Shown in pieces: positions 1 through 6,130 of a stretch of DNA of 8,993 nucleotides. Location: assembly GCA_910589655.1 (NCBI GenBank), contig CAJUTJ010000075.1:1-8993 (forward strand), read 5' to 3'. The notes under the pieces are model-generated. The model saw nothing but the letters and a program-made list of their open reading frames with translations, searched no databases and had not been told where the DNA came from. Origin of the DNA: an uncultured Acetatifactor sp. (GTDB lineage Bacteria; Bacillota; Clostridia; Lachnospirales; Lachnospiraceae). Both the position numbers and the translations under genes were made by a program. How positions within the stretch are numbered: the stretch's first letter is position 1; each line of letters begins with the position of its first letter.

Positions 1-302
<302 letters not shown>

Positions 303-317
303 ATTGTTTTTTCCTGT

Positions 318-403
318 CAGATTTTCATCTGGCTTTTTTTCTGGAATCCTTTTTTCAAAGGATTTGTTCTCTGAATTATTCTCGGCTCCCTTTTCAGGGC
401 GCC
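318..403 (-). repeat. Three successive GAAA-tetraloop hairpins in the 16S leader
   Basis: Read on the minus strand, three inverted repeats each close on a GAAA tetraloop. At 384-403 there is a GGC/GCC outer stem, one G-A mismatch, and a CCCT/AGGG inner stem. At 345-364 there is a perfect 8-bp AATCCTTT/AAAGGATT stem. At 318-331 there is a perfect 5-bp CAGAT/ATCTG stem. They are separated by 19 and 13 nt. Stem sequences differ while the loop is constant, so these are not copies of one repeat. They could be processing or folding elements of the leader; the role is not known from the sequence. Confidence 0.65.
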
Positions 404-430
404 CTTTTGGAATTTTTCAGGGTTGCATTA

Positions 431-449
431 CTGTTCGGTTGTCAAGGTG
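431..449 (-). promoter_or_regulatory. boxA-like antitermination element of the rRNA leader
   Basis: The minus strand reads CACCTTGACAACCGAACAG. It resembles the CTTTGAAAACT-type motif found in Firmicute rRNA leaders and spacers, where boxA recruits the NusB/NusE antitermination complex. It lies about 60 nt downstream of the predicted start site and 130 nt upstream of the mature 16S end, a usual location. The match is by motif resemblance only. A second, weaker CCTTTGAAAA text at about 352-361 is part of a hairpin instead. Confidence 0.5.
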
Positions 450-512
450 CTGCTGTCTGATCCGGTTTGGTGTTTTTGTTCTTCATCCGTTGTCCTCAGC
501 GACAGCTTACTT

Positions 513-541
513 AGAATATCATAAGTCTTTTATGGTGTCAA
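513..541 (-). promoter_or_regulatory. rRNA operon promoter (TTGACA-17-TATTCT)
   Basis: The minus strand has a perfect -35 hexamer TTGACA at 541-536, a 17-nt spacer, and a -10 hexamer TATTCT at 518-513 (5 of 6 bases match TATAAT). Transcription should start at A507 or G506, about 205 nt before the mature 16S end. It is preceded by phased A-tracts typical of an UP element. This is the strongest sigma-A promoter in the window and the natural one for the rRNA operon. Additional rRNA promoters further upstream were not found. Confidence 0.85.
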
Positions 542-545
542 CACC

Positions 546-583
546 TTTTTTGAAATTTTTTCAAAAAATTTTTTTAAACGTTT
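546..583 (-). promoter_or_regulatory. UP-like A-tract block upstream of the rRNA promoter
   Basis: On the minus strand, runs of six As at 546-551 and 556-561 are exactly one helical turn apart. A run of seven As at 569-575 and an AAACGTTT palindrome at 576-583 lie beyond them. The block begins just 5' of the -35 box. Such A-tracts bend DNA and bind the RNA polymerase alpha C-terminal domains at rRNA promoters. The function is inferred from composition and position. Confidence 0.6.
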
Positions 584-711
584 GTACAGGCACTCCCAAA
601 GGCCTAAACGCCCGCTCTGAAACAGGCCGCCTGCCACATTCCTGCCTAATTAACGCTATTCTTTCTTCCGGCCTCATATGGCCGGCACAGCCGAATCATT
701 TTAAAGCAACA
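584..711. other. Non-coding gap between the CvpA-like gene and the rRNA promoter, with a hairpin
   Basis: There is no gene here on either strand that I can support. The clearest structure is a perfect CCGGCC/GGCCGG inverted repeat with a 6-nt loop at 668-685, about 26 nt after the stop codon of the CvpA-like gene. On the minus strand it is followed by AAGAAAGAAT rather than a T-run, so it does not look like a standard intrinsic terminator. A weaker GGCCT/AGGCC pair spans 601-628 with an 18-nt loop. Confidence 0.5.
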
Positions 712-1242
712 TTAATTTTCCCACAACACCCAAGGGAGACGGCTGGGGTCTCCGATAATCCTCTCGATGCCTACGGCTATCATATTGTGATTGTAGATCC
801 AGTCCAATATCCGGCTGTCCCTCGTAAAATCACATATAATATCTGCCACCACGCTCATGTCGCCCGTGGCCGGATTTCCTATCAATATGAAAGTATAAAT
901 TGTCCAAAGAATCAATACTACTTCAAAAACACCAAAGACCGCTCCCAACAGCTTATCAACAAAATGGATTACCGGAAGTTTTGTTATGACTTTCGCGGAG
1001 AAAAATACCAAACTCAATAAATGATGCACAATCCCGATCAGAGATAGCAAAACAACGGCGACAATGACTCCGCCCACGCTTCCGTTCATATATCCCTTTG
1101 CGCCAAGAGCTATCAACCCTGCCACCATACATAACACAATCATGGAAATCAATGAAATAATTTCTTTCACCATTCCTTTTTTAAAACCGTCCATCAGCTT
1201 AAGCAAAGCCAGAATCACAACAATAATCAATAATATATTCAT
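712..1242 (-). CDS. CvpA family membrane protein
   Basis: The 176-residue protein is almost entirely hydrophobic, with four likely membrane helices at about residues 2-18, 28-48, 57-80 and 103-122, and a short hydrophilic tail. CvpA-family features are visible: a basic DGFKKG segment directly after the first helix, and near residues 90-108 the pattern 'P-x4-VDKLLGAVFG', which matches the family's conserved 'nrlLGallG' segment. CvpA proteins are inner-membrane proteins linked in enterobacteria to colicin V production and purF expression; their molecular role is unclear, especially in Firmicutes. I chose the ATG at 1242 because it follows GAGAGGAAAT; an in-frame ATG at 1254 and a further upstream extension have no ribosome binding site. 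The gene is last before the rRNA operon. Its promoter is unclear: it lies 146 nt after the DUF5711 gene and may be co-transcribed with it. Confidence 0.75.
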   Translation of the reverse strand: MNILLIIVVILALLKLMDGFKKGMVKEIISLISMIVLCMVAGLIALGAKGYMNGSVGGVIVAVVLLSLIGIVHHLLSLVFFSAKVITKLPVIHFVDKLLGAVFGVFEVVLILWTIYTFILIGNPATGDMSVVADIICDFTRDSRILDWIYNHNMIAVGIERIIGDPSRLPWVLWEN

Positions 1243-1388
1243 ATTTCCTCTCATTCTGCCGTTATACGGCGTTGTAATCAGAGGGAATCCTGTGCATCGA
1301 CACAAATTCCGGATTGAAGCATTATTCGTTCAATCTTTTCTCTTTTGTTTTTGCCGCTGTCAACACCGGCTGAAATACGGTATCTCTT

Positions 1389-2585
1389 TTACTTCAGCTG
1401 AATGGTATCCACAGAAGAATCCGTTACAATCATATACCTATATGCGTTATTCACAGGAACCATAAGCCGCACTGTCTTCGTAAAATTCCCGTTATACTTC
1501 TCGATTCCCGACAGCGTCATAATGACACATTCCGTTTCGTTGTATGCCACAAAATTATCCTGCCCGAAGAAAATATCCGTATAGTTTATGTCAAAGAAGT
1601 AACTACCTATTTTACCGGAATCGGTGCCGTATACATCCATGCGGTATTTCTTGTCTCCGTCATCAGGGAACACCAAACCAATATATTTATCATTATAAAA
1701 AACAGACCTGATTTCCTCATCCAACAAAGTTTCTGCGAGTGAAATCGGCTTCTGACCGTCTCCTCCGTATATCATCAGACGACTGTCTCCCACCGCAAAT
1801 GCAGTTCTGTCATCAATAAATTTAATAATGGGCACCAGCATATCCGTATAGGAATAAGCGCTTACTATAAAGTCGCTGTTATTCTCTCCCACACGGCCAA
1901 AATTGTAAAACACAACATTTGTCTTCAACACGCCCGCATCCACATATGCATACGCCACACCCAGCAGTTCACCGCCGGGGGACAGGCTGACTGCCGTGGG
2001 ATACCCCGATTCATTCATGCGCGTCCGTCCGGTGTAAATATCATCACTGCCGGCAGGATATGTATTGATCCACGTAATATCGGTATCCGCCAGCACTGCC
2101 GTAACGGTTCCGTCTGCCGCCACTGAAATGTCTCTGATCGGCAGGTTGGTCGTAATTTCGGTAATCCCCTTTTCCGAGTTCAGTACATATATGCTTCTTC
2201 CGTTATAACTGGCAATAGCTGCGGTATTTCCGCAGACGGCAGTCTTGATATCCTGTATCTCATAAGTTTGATTCCAAATCACATTTCCCTTGGCATCGGT
2301 GCAATGAGCACCGTCTTTGCTGTATGTGAGGATAGTATTACCAAGTCTGACGTCAACCGTACCCGCTATTGTTTCTCTCGGGACGGAATGAATTGTATCA
2401 TAATCGGTATATACGTGACGCTTATACTGCACTGCAATCAATACGATCAGCGCAATAGCGATTACCGTAATGAGGAGAATCCGGTATACTGATGCCAGCT
2501 TATGCTTGCGGATTTTTTTCTTGTAATCCAGCTGCTGCCGTTCCCGCTTTTCTCTTTCCTTCATGTAATTTTTAATATCTGCCAT
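1389..2585 (-). CDS. DUF5711 family protein, membrane-anchored beta-propeller-like
   Basis: The 398-residue protein has a strongly basic and acidic cytoplasmic N-terminus (residues 1-33, many K/R), one membrane helix at about 34-53, and a long outside domain. Positive charge before the helix predicts N-in, C-out. The outside part repeats short beta-strand segments typical of WD40/PQQ-like propellers, for example 'ILTYSKDGAHCTDAKGNVIW' (85-104), 'GNTAAIASYNGRSIYVLN', 'ISVAADGTVTAVLAD' and 'SGYPTAVSLSPGGELLGVAY'. This order matches my memory of DUF5711, a family common in Lachnospiraceae with no known function; I am fairly but not fully sure of the family number. No catalytic motif is seen. It begins at an ATG after a GGGGG tract, has its own candidate promoter, and sits between a LysM envelope protein and a CvpA-like protein. 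That context suggests an envelope or surface role. Confidence 0.75.
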   Translation of the reverse strand: MADIKNYMKEREKRERQQLDYKKKIRKHKLASVYRILLITVIAIALIVLIAVQYKRHVYTDYDTIHSVPRETIAGTVDVRLGNTILTYSKDGAHCTDAKGNVIWNQTYEIQDIKTAVCGNTAAIASYNGRSIYVLNSEKGITEITTNLPIRDISVAADGTVTAVLADTDITWINTYPAGSDDIYTGRTRMNESGYPTAVSLSPGGELLGVAYAYVDAGVLKTNVVFYNFGRVGENNSDFIVSAYSYTDMLVPIIKFIDDRTAFAVGDSRLMIYGGDGQKPISLAETLLDEEIRSVFYNDKYIGLVFPDDGDKKYRMDVYGTDSGKIGSYFFDINYTDIFFGQDNFVAYNETECVIMTLSGIEKYNGNFTKTVRLMVPVNNAYRYMIVTDSSVDTIQLK

Positions 2586-2624
2586 GGCACCCCCGCATCC
2601 TATTATTTATCAATGTATTGTATA

Positions 2625-2653
2625 AGTATACCACAGTTGTCATACTATGGTAA
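2625..2653 (-). promoter_or_regulatory. Candidate extended -10 promoter for the DUF5711 gene
   Basis: The minus strand has TGG followed by TATACT (-10 at 2630-2625, with the TGn extension), 17 nt downstream of TTACCA (2653-2648, 4 of 6 matches to TTGACA). The -35 overlaps the last codons of the LysM gene. The start site would be about 2618, giving a ~33-nt leader before the ATG at 2585. This would let the DUF5711 gene, and possibly the CvpA-like gene, be transcribed apart from the genes upstream. Confidence 0.55.
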
Positions 2654-3745
2654 GAGAATTTTCTGCCCCACCTTAATGTCATCGGGATCTTCAATCCCGT
2701 TAAAGCTGCACACTTCCCGCACTTTTGCATCGCTTCCGTAAACATTGATGCAGATACCGATCAAAGTGTCCCCCCGTTTGATCACATATGCCGTGGGTTC
2801 CGAGGCAGGTTCCGGTGTAGGCTCCGGCGTAGGTTCGGGCGTGGGCTCCGGTGTAGGTTCGGGTGTAGGTTCGGGTGTGGGCTCCGGCGCAGGCTCCGGT
2901 GTAGGTTCGGGTGAAGGCTCCGCAACCGCATCATTTTCTATCCTGATGGCTTCCGCCAGCCTGTCCTCCGCTACAATGGTTCCTGCCTCCGCAGAGAAAT
3001 TGGATACTTCCATTGCATCGGGAATCTGCTGCTGTGAAATTCCGTTTATCAATTGCCTTGCCGCCGTCTGAAGCTCACGCAGTCCGTCTCCGTTATTTAA
3101 TGTAGTCAGCCCTGTTACACACAAAACGGCAAAGACAGCCGCGGCGGAAAATTTCATTCTGCGCAAGGTGCTTCCTGCCTGCCTCTCCCTTGCGTATCTT
3201 CCCTTGTTTTCTCCTCGTCCCTTTTCCGCTTCCGCCTGAAGGCGTCTTTCGTCCTGCCGCCTCTTCACCATATCGTATTTTTCCTGTTCCACCTGTTCCG
3301 GAACCGCTTCTTCCTGACGTTCTTCCAGCATATATTGCAGCATACTGTCATTTTTTTCATAAAATTGCGCGTAGCCCGATATGTATCTGCATACTCCGTG
3401 CTCGCATATCTGGAAACCTTCTATCATTTCCCCGTTCAATATCTTATATCCCAGAAAACTGTATTCCCTGAAATATCGCTGCCGCAGCTTTTCCGTCTCC
3501 TGTTGTACCGCCTGTGATAAATGTCTGCTCTCACGCTGCAGGAAATTGAGTTTGCCTGCTCCGTATACGAAAAGATAGCTGATACCCGCCTCTTCTTTTC
3601 TCTTTCCATACAGCGCAACCGCCAGATTTTTATCTCCTGCCACTCTGTTCAATTGTTTTAGATAGGAGACAACATAATCTTCCGCATAAATTTTACAAGA
3701 TTTATCCGACTCCCCGATCTGTGTAATATTTTTGGGCAATTCCAT
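2645..3745 (-). CDS. LysM domain membrane protein with Pro-Glu-Pro-Thr spacer
   Basis: The 366-residue protein has, in order: an N-terminal domain (about 1-142), a charged, probably helical stretch rich in E/K/R/Q (143-197), one membrane helix (about 198-216), a short linker, a Pro-Glu-Pro-Thr repeat spacer (276-317), and a C-terminal LysM domain (318-366, 'YVIKRGDTLIGI' through 'IKVGQKILLP'). The predicted topology is N-in/C-out, so LysM would bind peptidoglycan while the N-terminal domain stays in the cytoplasm. The N-terminal domain begins MELPKNITQIG and ends in 'SGYAQFYEKNDSMLQYM'. I associate this pattern with a recurring Lachnospiraceae family that loosely recalls a degenerate JAB/MPN fold, but it has no H-x-H metal motif. 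The start at 3745 is chosen over an upstream ATG at 3778 because GGGAGGTG lies 5 nt before it. Function is not known; a wall-anchored scaffold or sensor is an inference. Confidence 0.8.
   Translation of the reverse strand: MELPKNITQIGESDKSCKIYAEDYVVSYLKQLNRVAGDKNLAVALYGKRKEEAGISYLFVYGAGKLNFLQRESRHLSQAVQQETEKLRQRYFREYSFLGYKILNGEMIEGFQICEHGVCRYISGYAQFYEKNDSMLQYMLEERQEEAVPEQVEQEKYDMVKRRQDERRLQAEAEKGRGENKGRYARERQAGSTLRRMKFSAAAVFAVLCVTGLTTLNNGDGLRELQTAARQLINGISQQQIPDAMEVSNFSAEAGTIVAEDRLAEAIRIENDAVAEPSPEPTPEPAPEPTPEPTPEPTPEPTPEPTPEPTPEPASEPTAYVIKRGDTLIGICINVYGSDAKVREVCSFNGIEDPDDIKVGQKILLP
2795..2920 (-). repeat. In-frame 12-nt repeats encoding (Pro-Glu-Pro-Thr)n
   Basis: About ten imperfect 12-nt units encode PEPT with occasional PEPA or PEPS variants (residues 276-317 of the LysM protein). 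On the plus strand each unit reads as GGTTCGGGTGTA or GGCTCCGGCGTG-like variants. The synonymous differences are mixed between neighbouring units, as expected from repeated slippage and gene conversion. The peptide should be extended and rigid, spanning part of the cell wall between the membrane helix and LysM. Confidence 0.9.
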
Positions 3746-3797
3746 AAAAACACCTCCCACACCGTTTTTGTTAATCATAGCATTCGGTATGCGAGGT

Positions 3798-3806
3798 ATT
3801 TTAGCA
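3798..3806 (-). promoter_or_regulatory. Candidate extended -10 promoter for the LysM gene
   Basis: The minus strand reads TGC followed by TAAAAT (5 of 6 matches to TATAAT, with the TGn extension) in the 101-nt gap between galM and the LysM gene. No good -35 hexamer lies 16-19 nt upstream, so recognition would depend on the extended -10. The start site would be near 3791, giving a ~46-nt leader. No convincing terminator for galM was seen in the gap; a 5-bp TGTCG/CGACA pair with an 18-nt loop lacks a following T-run. Confidence 0.4.
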
Positions 3807-3846
3807 TTCTTTGTCGTGATGACCTAAAAACTACTCGACATTATTT

Positions 3847-4887
3847 TTAATATTCGAATTTGTAAATCGTTTCGGAGCAATATTCTTTTCCCTCACCGAA
3901 TACGCAGGAAGGGAATTCGGAATGATGAACGGAATCCGGAAAATACTGCGTTTCCAGACAGAGTCCCCCGCGGGCGCCATAGTACGCCCCTTCTTTTCCC
4001 TTCTGTTCGTCGATAAAATTGCCTGCGTAAAACTGCACTCCGGGAAGTGTGGTAAATGCTTTCATTATTCTGCCGCTCTTTGGCGCCCTTACGGTGGCAA
4101 AGCAGCGAAGCGAACCGTCCCAATCATCTATCACCCAATTATGGTCGTAACCGCCGGTCAGCTCCAGCTGCTCAAAATCCACACGGATATCTCTCCCCAC
4201 CGTTTTCGGTGTGGTGAAATCCATGGGTGTTCCCTCCACCGCCGCAATTTCTCCCGTGGGAATGGCGCCCGGTGCCACAGGGGTATAGCGGGACGCTCCC
4301 AGCCATAGCTCATGCTCCTCCATGCTGCCGCTGTCATGTCCGTCCAAATTGAAATATGTATGGTTGGTGAAATTAAGTATGGTTTTCCTGTCACAGTCTC
4401 CGTGATAGCGGAGTATCAGTTCATTGTCGTCTGTCAAGGCATAACGTACCGTCGCCGTTTTCTTTCCGGGAAATCCCATGCTGCCGTTATCCTCCAGCAT
4501 AAAGATCACACCGTCTTCCTGTACCTCTGCCTTCCAGATACGTTTATGGTAACCCTCTGTTCTATGGCTGTGCAAGTTATTTTCACCGTCATTGACATCT
4601 ATCCGATATGTACAACCGTCTATCTCAAAAGAAGCGCCTGCGATTCTGTTCGCGCTGGGACCGATTACTACCCCGAAAAAGCTAGGGTTATCCAGATAAT
4701 CCTCTGCTCTGTCAAACCCAAGCACCACATCCGCAGCCACACCGTTTTTGTCCGGCACAAGCGCCTTTACCAGTGCCGCACCTAAATCGGTCACGGAGAT
4801 ACTCATTCCGTTTCTGTTGGTTATTGTGTAAAGCTTTACTTTTGTTCCGTCAGAATATGTGCCAAACTCTTTTTCCTCAATCACCAT
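3847..4887 (-). CDS. galM: Aldose 1-epimerase (mutarotase)
   Basis: The 346-residue protein interconverts the alpha and beta anomers of aldoses such as galactose and glucose, and acts in the cytosol in the Leloir pathway. The length fits the family. Motifs occur in the expected order: 'ANRIAG' (79-84, substrate-binding Arg81), 'NNLHSH' (His106), 'NFTNHTYFNL' (172-181, with His176 as the catalytic acid), 'TGGYDHNWVI' (244-253, substrate-binding Asp248), and 'CLETQYFPDS' (310-319, with Glu312 as the catalytic base). Two local differences from the usual form are GP instead of GR before ANRI and HS instead of HG after the first His; neither removes a catalytic residue. The start has AAAGGA at suitable spacing. 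No galK, galT or galE is adjacent. The gene sits between recR and envelope genes, separated from recR by a tandem repeat, so it may be an insertion into an otherwise conserved order. Confidence 0.93.
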   Translation of the reverse strand: MVIEEKEFGTYSDGTKVKLYTITNRNGMSISVTDLGAALVKALVPDKNGVAADVVLGFDRAEDYLDNPSFFGVVIGPSANRIAGASFEIDGCTYRIDVNDGENNLHSHRTEGYHKRIWKAEVQEDGVIFMLEDNGSMGFPGKKTATVRYALTDDNELILRYHGDCDRKTILNFTNHTYFNLDGHDSGSMEEHELWLGASRYTPVAPGAIPTGEIAAVEGTPMDFTTPKTVGRDIRVDFEQLELTGGYDHNWVIDDWDGSLRCFATVRAPKSGRIMKAFTTLPGVQFYAGNFIDEQKGKEGAYYGARGGLCLETQYFPDSVHHSEFPSCVFGEGKEYCSETIYKFEY

Positions 4888-4904
4888 AATTTGTCCTTTC
4901 TATT

Positions 4905-5146
4905 CCGGTTCCGCCCCTTCTCTCCCGTGCCCCTCTTTCTGGAAGGGCTGTTCAGCCGCATCCGCGTCTGAAATCCCTTCCGGGCACTTCCGTTCCGGGG
5001 CTGTTTATCCGGTTCCGCCCCTTCTCTCCCGTGCCCTTCTTTCTGGAAGGGCTGTTCAGCCGCATCCGCGTCTGAAATCCCTTCCGGGCACTTCCGTTCC
5101 GGGGCTGTTTATCCGGTTCCGCCCCTTCTCTCCCGTGCCCCTCTTT
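4905..5146. repeat. 104-bp tandem direct repeat, two full copies plus a 34-bp partial copy
   Basis: Copy 1 is 4905-5008, copy 2 is 5009-5112, and a partial third copy is 5113-5146; each opens with CCGGTTCCGCCCC on the plus strand. The full copies differ at one position only (C4933 versus T5037), and the partial copy carries C there. The period is not a multiple of three, so no repeated peptide is encoded. On the transcribed minus strand each unit has a purine-rich G-tract region and a short hairpin: copy 2 has a perfect GCCCTT/AAGGGC stem with an 8-nt loop (5033-5052), and in copy 1 (4929-4948) the substitution leaves a G-U pair in RNA. The block fills nearly all of the recR-galM gap. No promoter or T-run terminator was recognised in it. 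Confidence 0.95.
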
Positions 5147-5150
5147 TTCC

Positions 5151-5747
5151 TCACAGCTCGGTTCGGCCTTCCAGCGCTCTCAGAAGGGTTACTTCATCAA
5201 TATATTCCAAATCGCCGCCCACGGGTACGCCGCTGGCAATCCGCGTCACTTTGATGCCGGTGGGTTTGATCATTTTACCGATGTACATAGCGGTGGTCTC
5301 CCCCTCCAAGCTGGAATTTGTGGCAATAATGACTTCCTCCACTTGTCCTTGAAGGCGCTGGATTAATTCTTTCAGCTTGATGTCTCCGGGACCGATGCCC
5401 AGCATGGGAGAGATGGCTCCGTGAAGAACGTGATAAACACCTTCATATTTTCCGGTCTTTTCGTAAGCCGCCAAGTCTCTGGTATTCTCCACCACCATAA
5501 TCAATCCGTGATTACGGTTCTTATTTGCGCAGACAGGACAGACGTCACGATCCGTCAAAGTATAACATTCCTTGCAGTAACGGACATTCTCCTTAGCCTC
5601 CACAATGGTACTTGCAAGACGCTGCACCTTGTCATTAGGCATGTTAATCAGGTGAAACGCAAGACGCTGGGCGGACTTATTTCCGATACCGGGCAAGGCT
5701 GCCAGTTCCTCTATTAATTTATTGATATGCCCGCTGTACAGATCCAT
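5151..5747 (-). CDS. recR: Recombination mediator protein RecR
   Basis: The 198-residue protein works with RecF/RecO to load RecA onto SSB-coated gapped DNA. The full family architecture is present at the usual length: a helix-hairpin-helix segment (LPGIGNKSAQRLAFHL, about 18-33), a four-cysteine zinc finger (Cys58, Cys61, Cys70, Cys73), a Toprim domain with the acidic residue in VVEN (Glu87) and the EGETTAMY segment (148-155), and the C-terminal 'SGVPVGGDLEYIDEVTL' signature (172-188). 'ATNSSLEGE' replaces the more common 'ATNPTxEGE', a mild variation. The start ATG shares one base with the stop codon of the upstream YbaB gene (TGATG), and its GGAGG is about 12 nt away, so translational coupling is likely. 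The dnaX-ybaB-recR order is the standard bacterial cluster. Confidence 0.97.
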   Translation of the reverse strand: MDLYSGHINKLIEELAALPGIGNKSAQRLAFHLINMPNDKVQRLASTIVEAKENVRYCKECYTLTDRDVCPVCANKNRNHGLIMVVENTRDLAAYEKTGKYEGVYHVLHGAISPMLGIGPGDIKLKELIQRLQGQVEEVIIATNSSLEGETTAMYIGKMIKPTGIKVTRIASGVPVGGDLEYIDEVTLLRALEGRTEL

Positions 5748-6094
5748 CAGAAAGGAAATCCTCCGCCCAGTCCGCCTGTCATCCTGCCCATCATCTCCGC
5801 ATTGGCTTCCTCCGCCTTGCGCAGCGCTTCATTGGCAGCCGCCATAATCAAGTCCTGCAGCATCTCGATATCATCCGGATCCACGACCTCCTGAGACAAT
5901 TTTACCCCCAGAATCTCCTTCTTACCGTTCACCGTGACTTCCACGGCTCCGCCTCCCGCCGATGCCGTAAATTCTTTCACTTCAAGTTCTTTCTGTCCTT
6001 CTTCCATCTGCCGCTGCATTCTCTGTGCCTGCTTCATCAGATTACTCATATTTCCGGGCATTCCCCCTCCGGGAAATCCTCCTCGCTTTGCCAT
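5747..6094 (-). CDS. ybaB: YbaB/EbfC family nucleoid-associated protein
   Basis: The 115-residue protein belongs to a family of small dimeric DNA-binding proteins that associate with the nucleoid. It has a Gly/Met-rich flexible N-terminus (1-15), a helix with MSNLMKQAQRMQRQM (16-30), the beta segment 'EFTASAGGGAVEVTVNG' (41-57) with the conserved GGG, then 'LQDLIMAAANEALRKAEE' (79-96), and a Gly-rich tail ending GGGFPF. This order is diagnostic for the family. The start at 6094 has a strong AGGAGG with 8-nt spacing. The stop overlaps the recR start by one base. A strong hairpin lies in the gap upstream, after the dnaX stop. Confidence 0.96.
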   Translation of the reverse strand: MAKRGGFPGGGMPGNMSNLMKQAQRMQRQMEEGQKELEVKEFTASAGGGAVEVTVNGKKEILGVKLSQEVVDPDDIEMLQDLIMAAANEALRKAEEANAEMMGRMTGGLGGGFPF

Positions 6095-6130
6095 TTCGTT
6101 TTCCTCCTAAACACTTTCTATTTATCATTT

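Larger units (their letters stand above)
303..507 (-). other. 16S rRNA 5' leader (transcribed, non-coding)
   Basis: This is the stretch between the predicted rRNA transcription start (about 506-507) and the mature 16S 5' end. No protein gene fits in it on the minus strand. It carries a boxA-like element (431-449) and three short GAAA-capped hairpins (318-403), and is otherwise A-rich in the RNA sense. The leader normally holds antitermination signals and one half of the processing stem that pairs with the 3' trailer. The trailer lies outside the window, so that pairing cannot be tested here. Confidence 0.8.

Noticed and set aside
304..1020. Long plus-strand open frame of 238 codons
   Set aside because: It runs through the rRNA leader and promoter and antisense to the CvpA-like gene, has no ribosome binding site, and its product has no recognisable domain.
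1335..1363. TTGACA at 1363-1358 as a promoter for the CvpA-like gene
   Set aside because: The -35 is perfect, but the hexamer at 17-nt spacing is GAAAAG (3 of 6), and 16-19 nt spacing gives nothing better. The downstream AATAAT (1326-1321) is 31 nt away.
2745..3071. Plus-strand frame encoding Gly-Ser-Gly-Val repeats
   Set aside because: It is the mirror of the Pro-Glu-Pro-Thr repeat in the LysM gene read on the other strand, whose domains are clear.
4905..5146. CRISPR array or G-quadruplex array in the tandem repeat
   Set aside because: The repeats are directly abutting with no unique spacers, so it is not CRISPR. The G-runs on the minus strand are three of three or more Gs per cluster plus a GG, not enough for a confident quadruplex call.
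4859..5254. Plus-strand frame across the 104-bp repeat
   Set aside because: The repeat period shifts the frame, so the product is not repetitive or family-like, and the frame overlaps the true 3' end of recR and the start of galM antisense.
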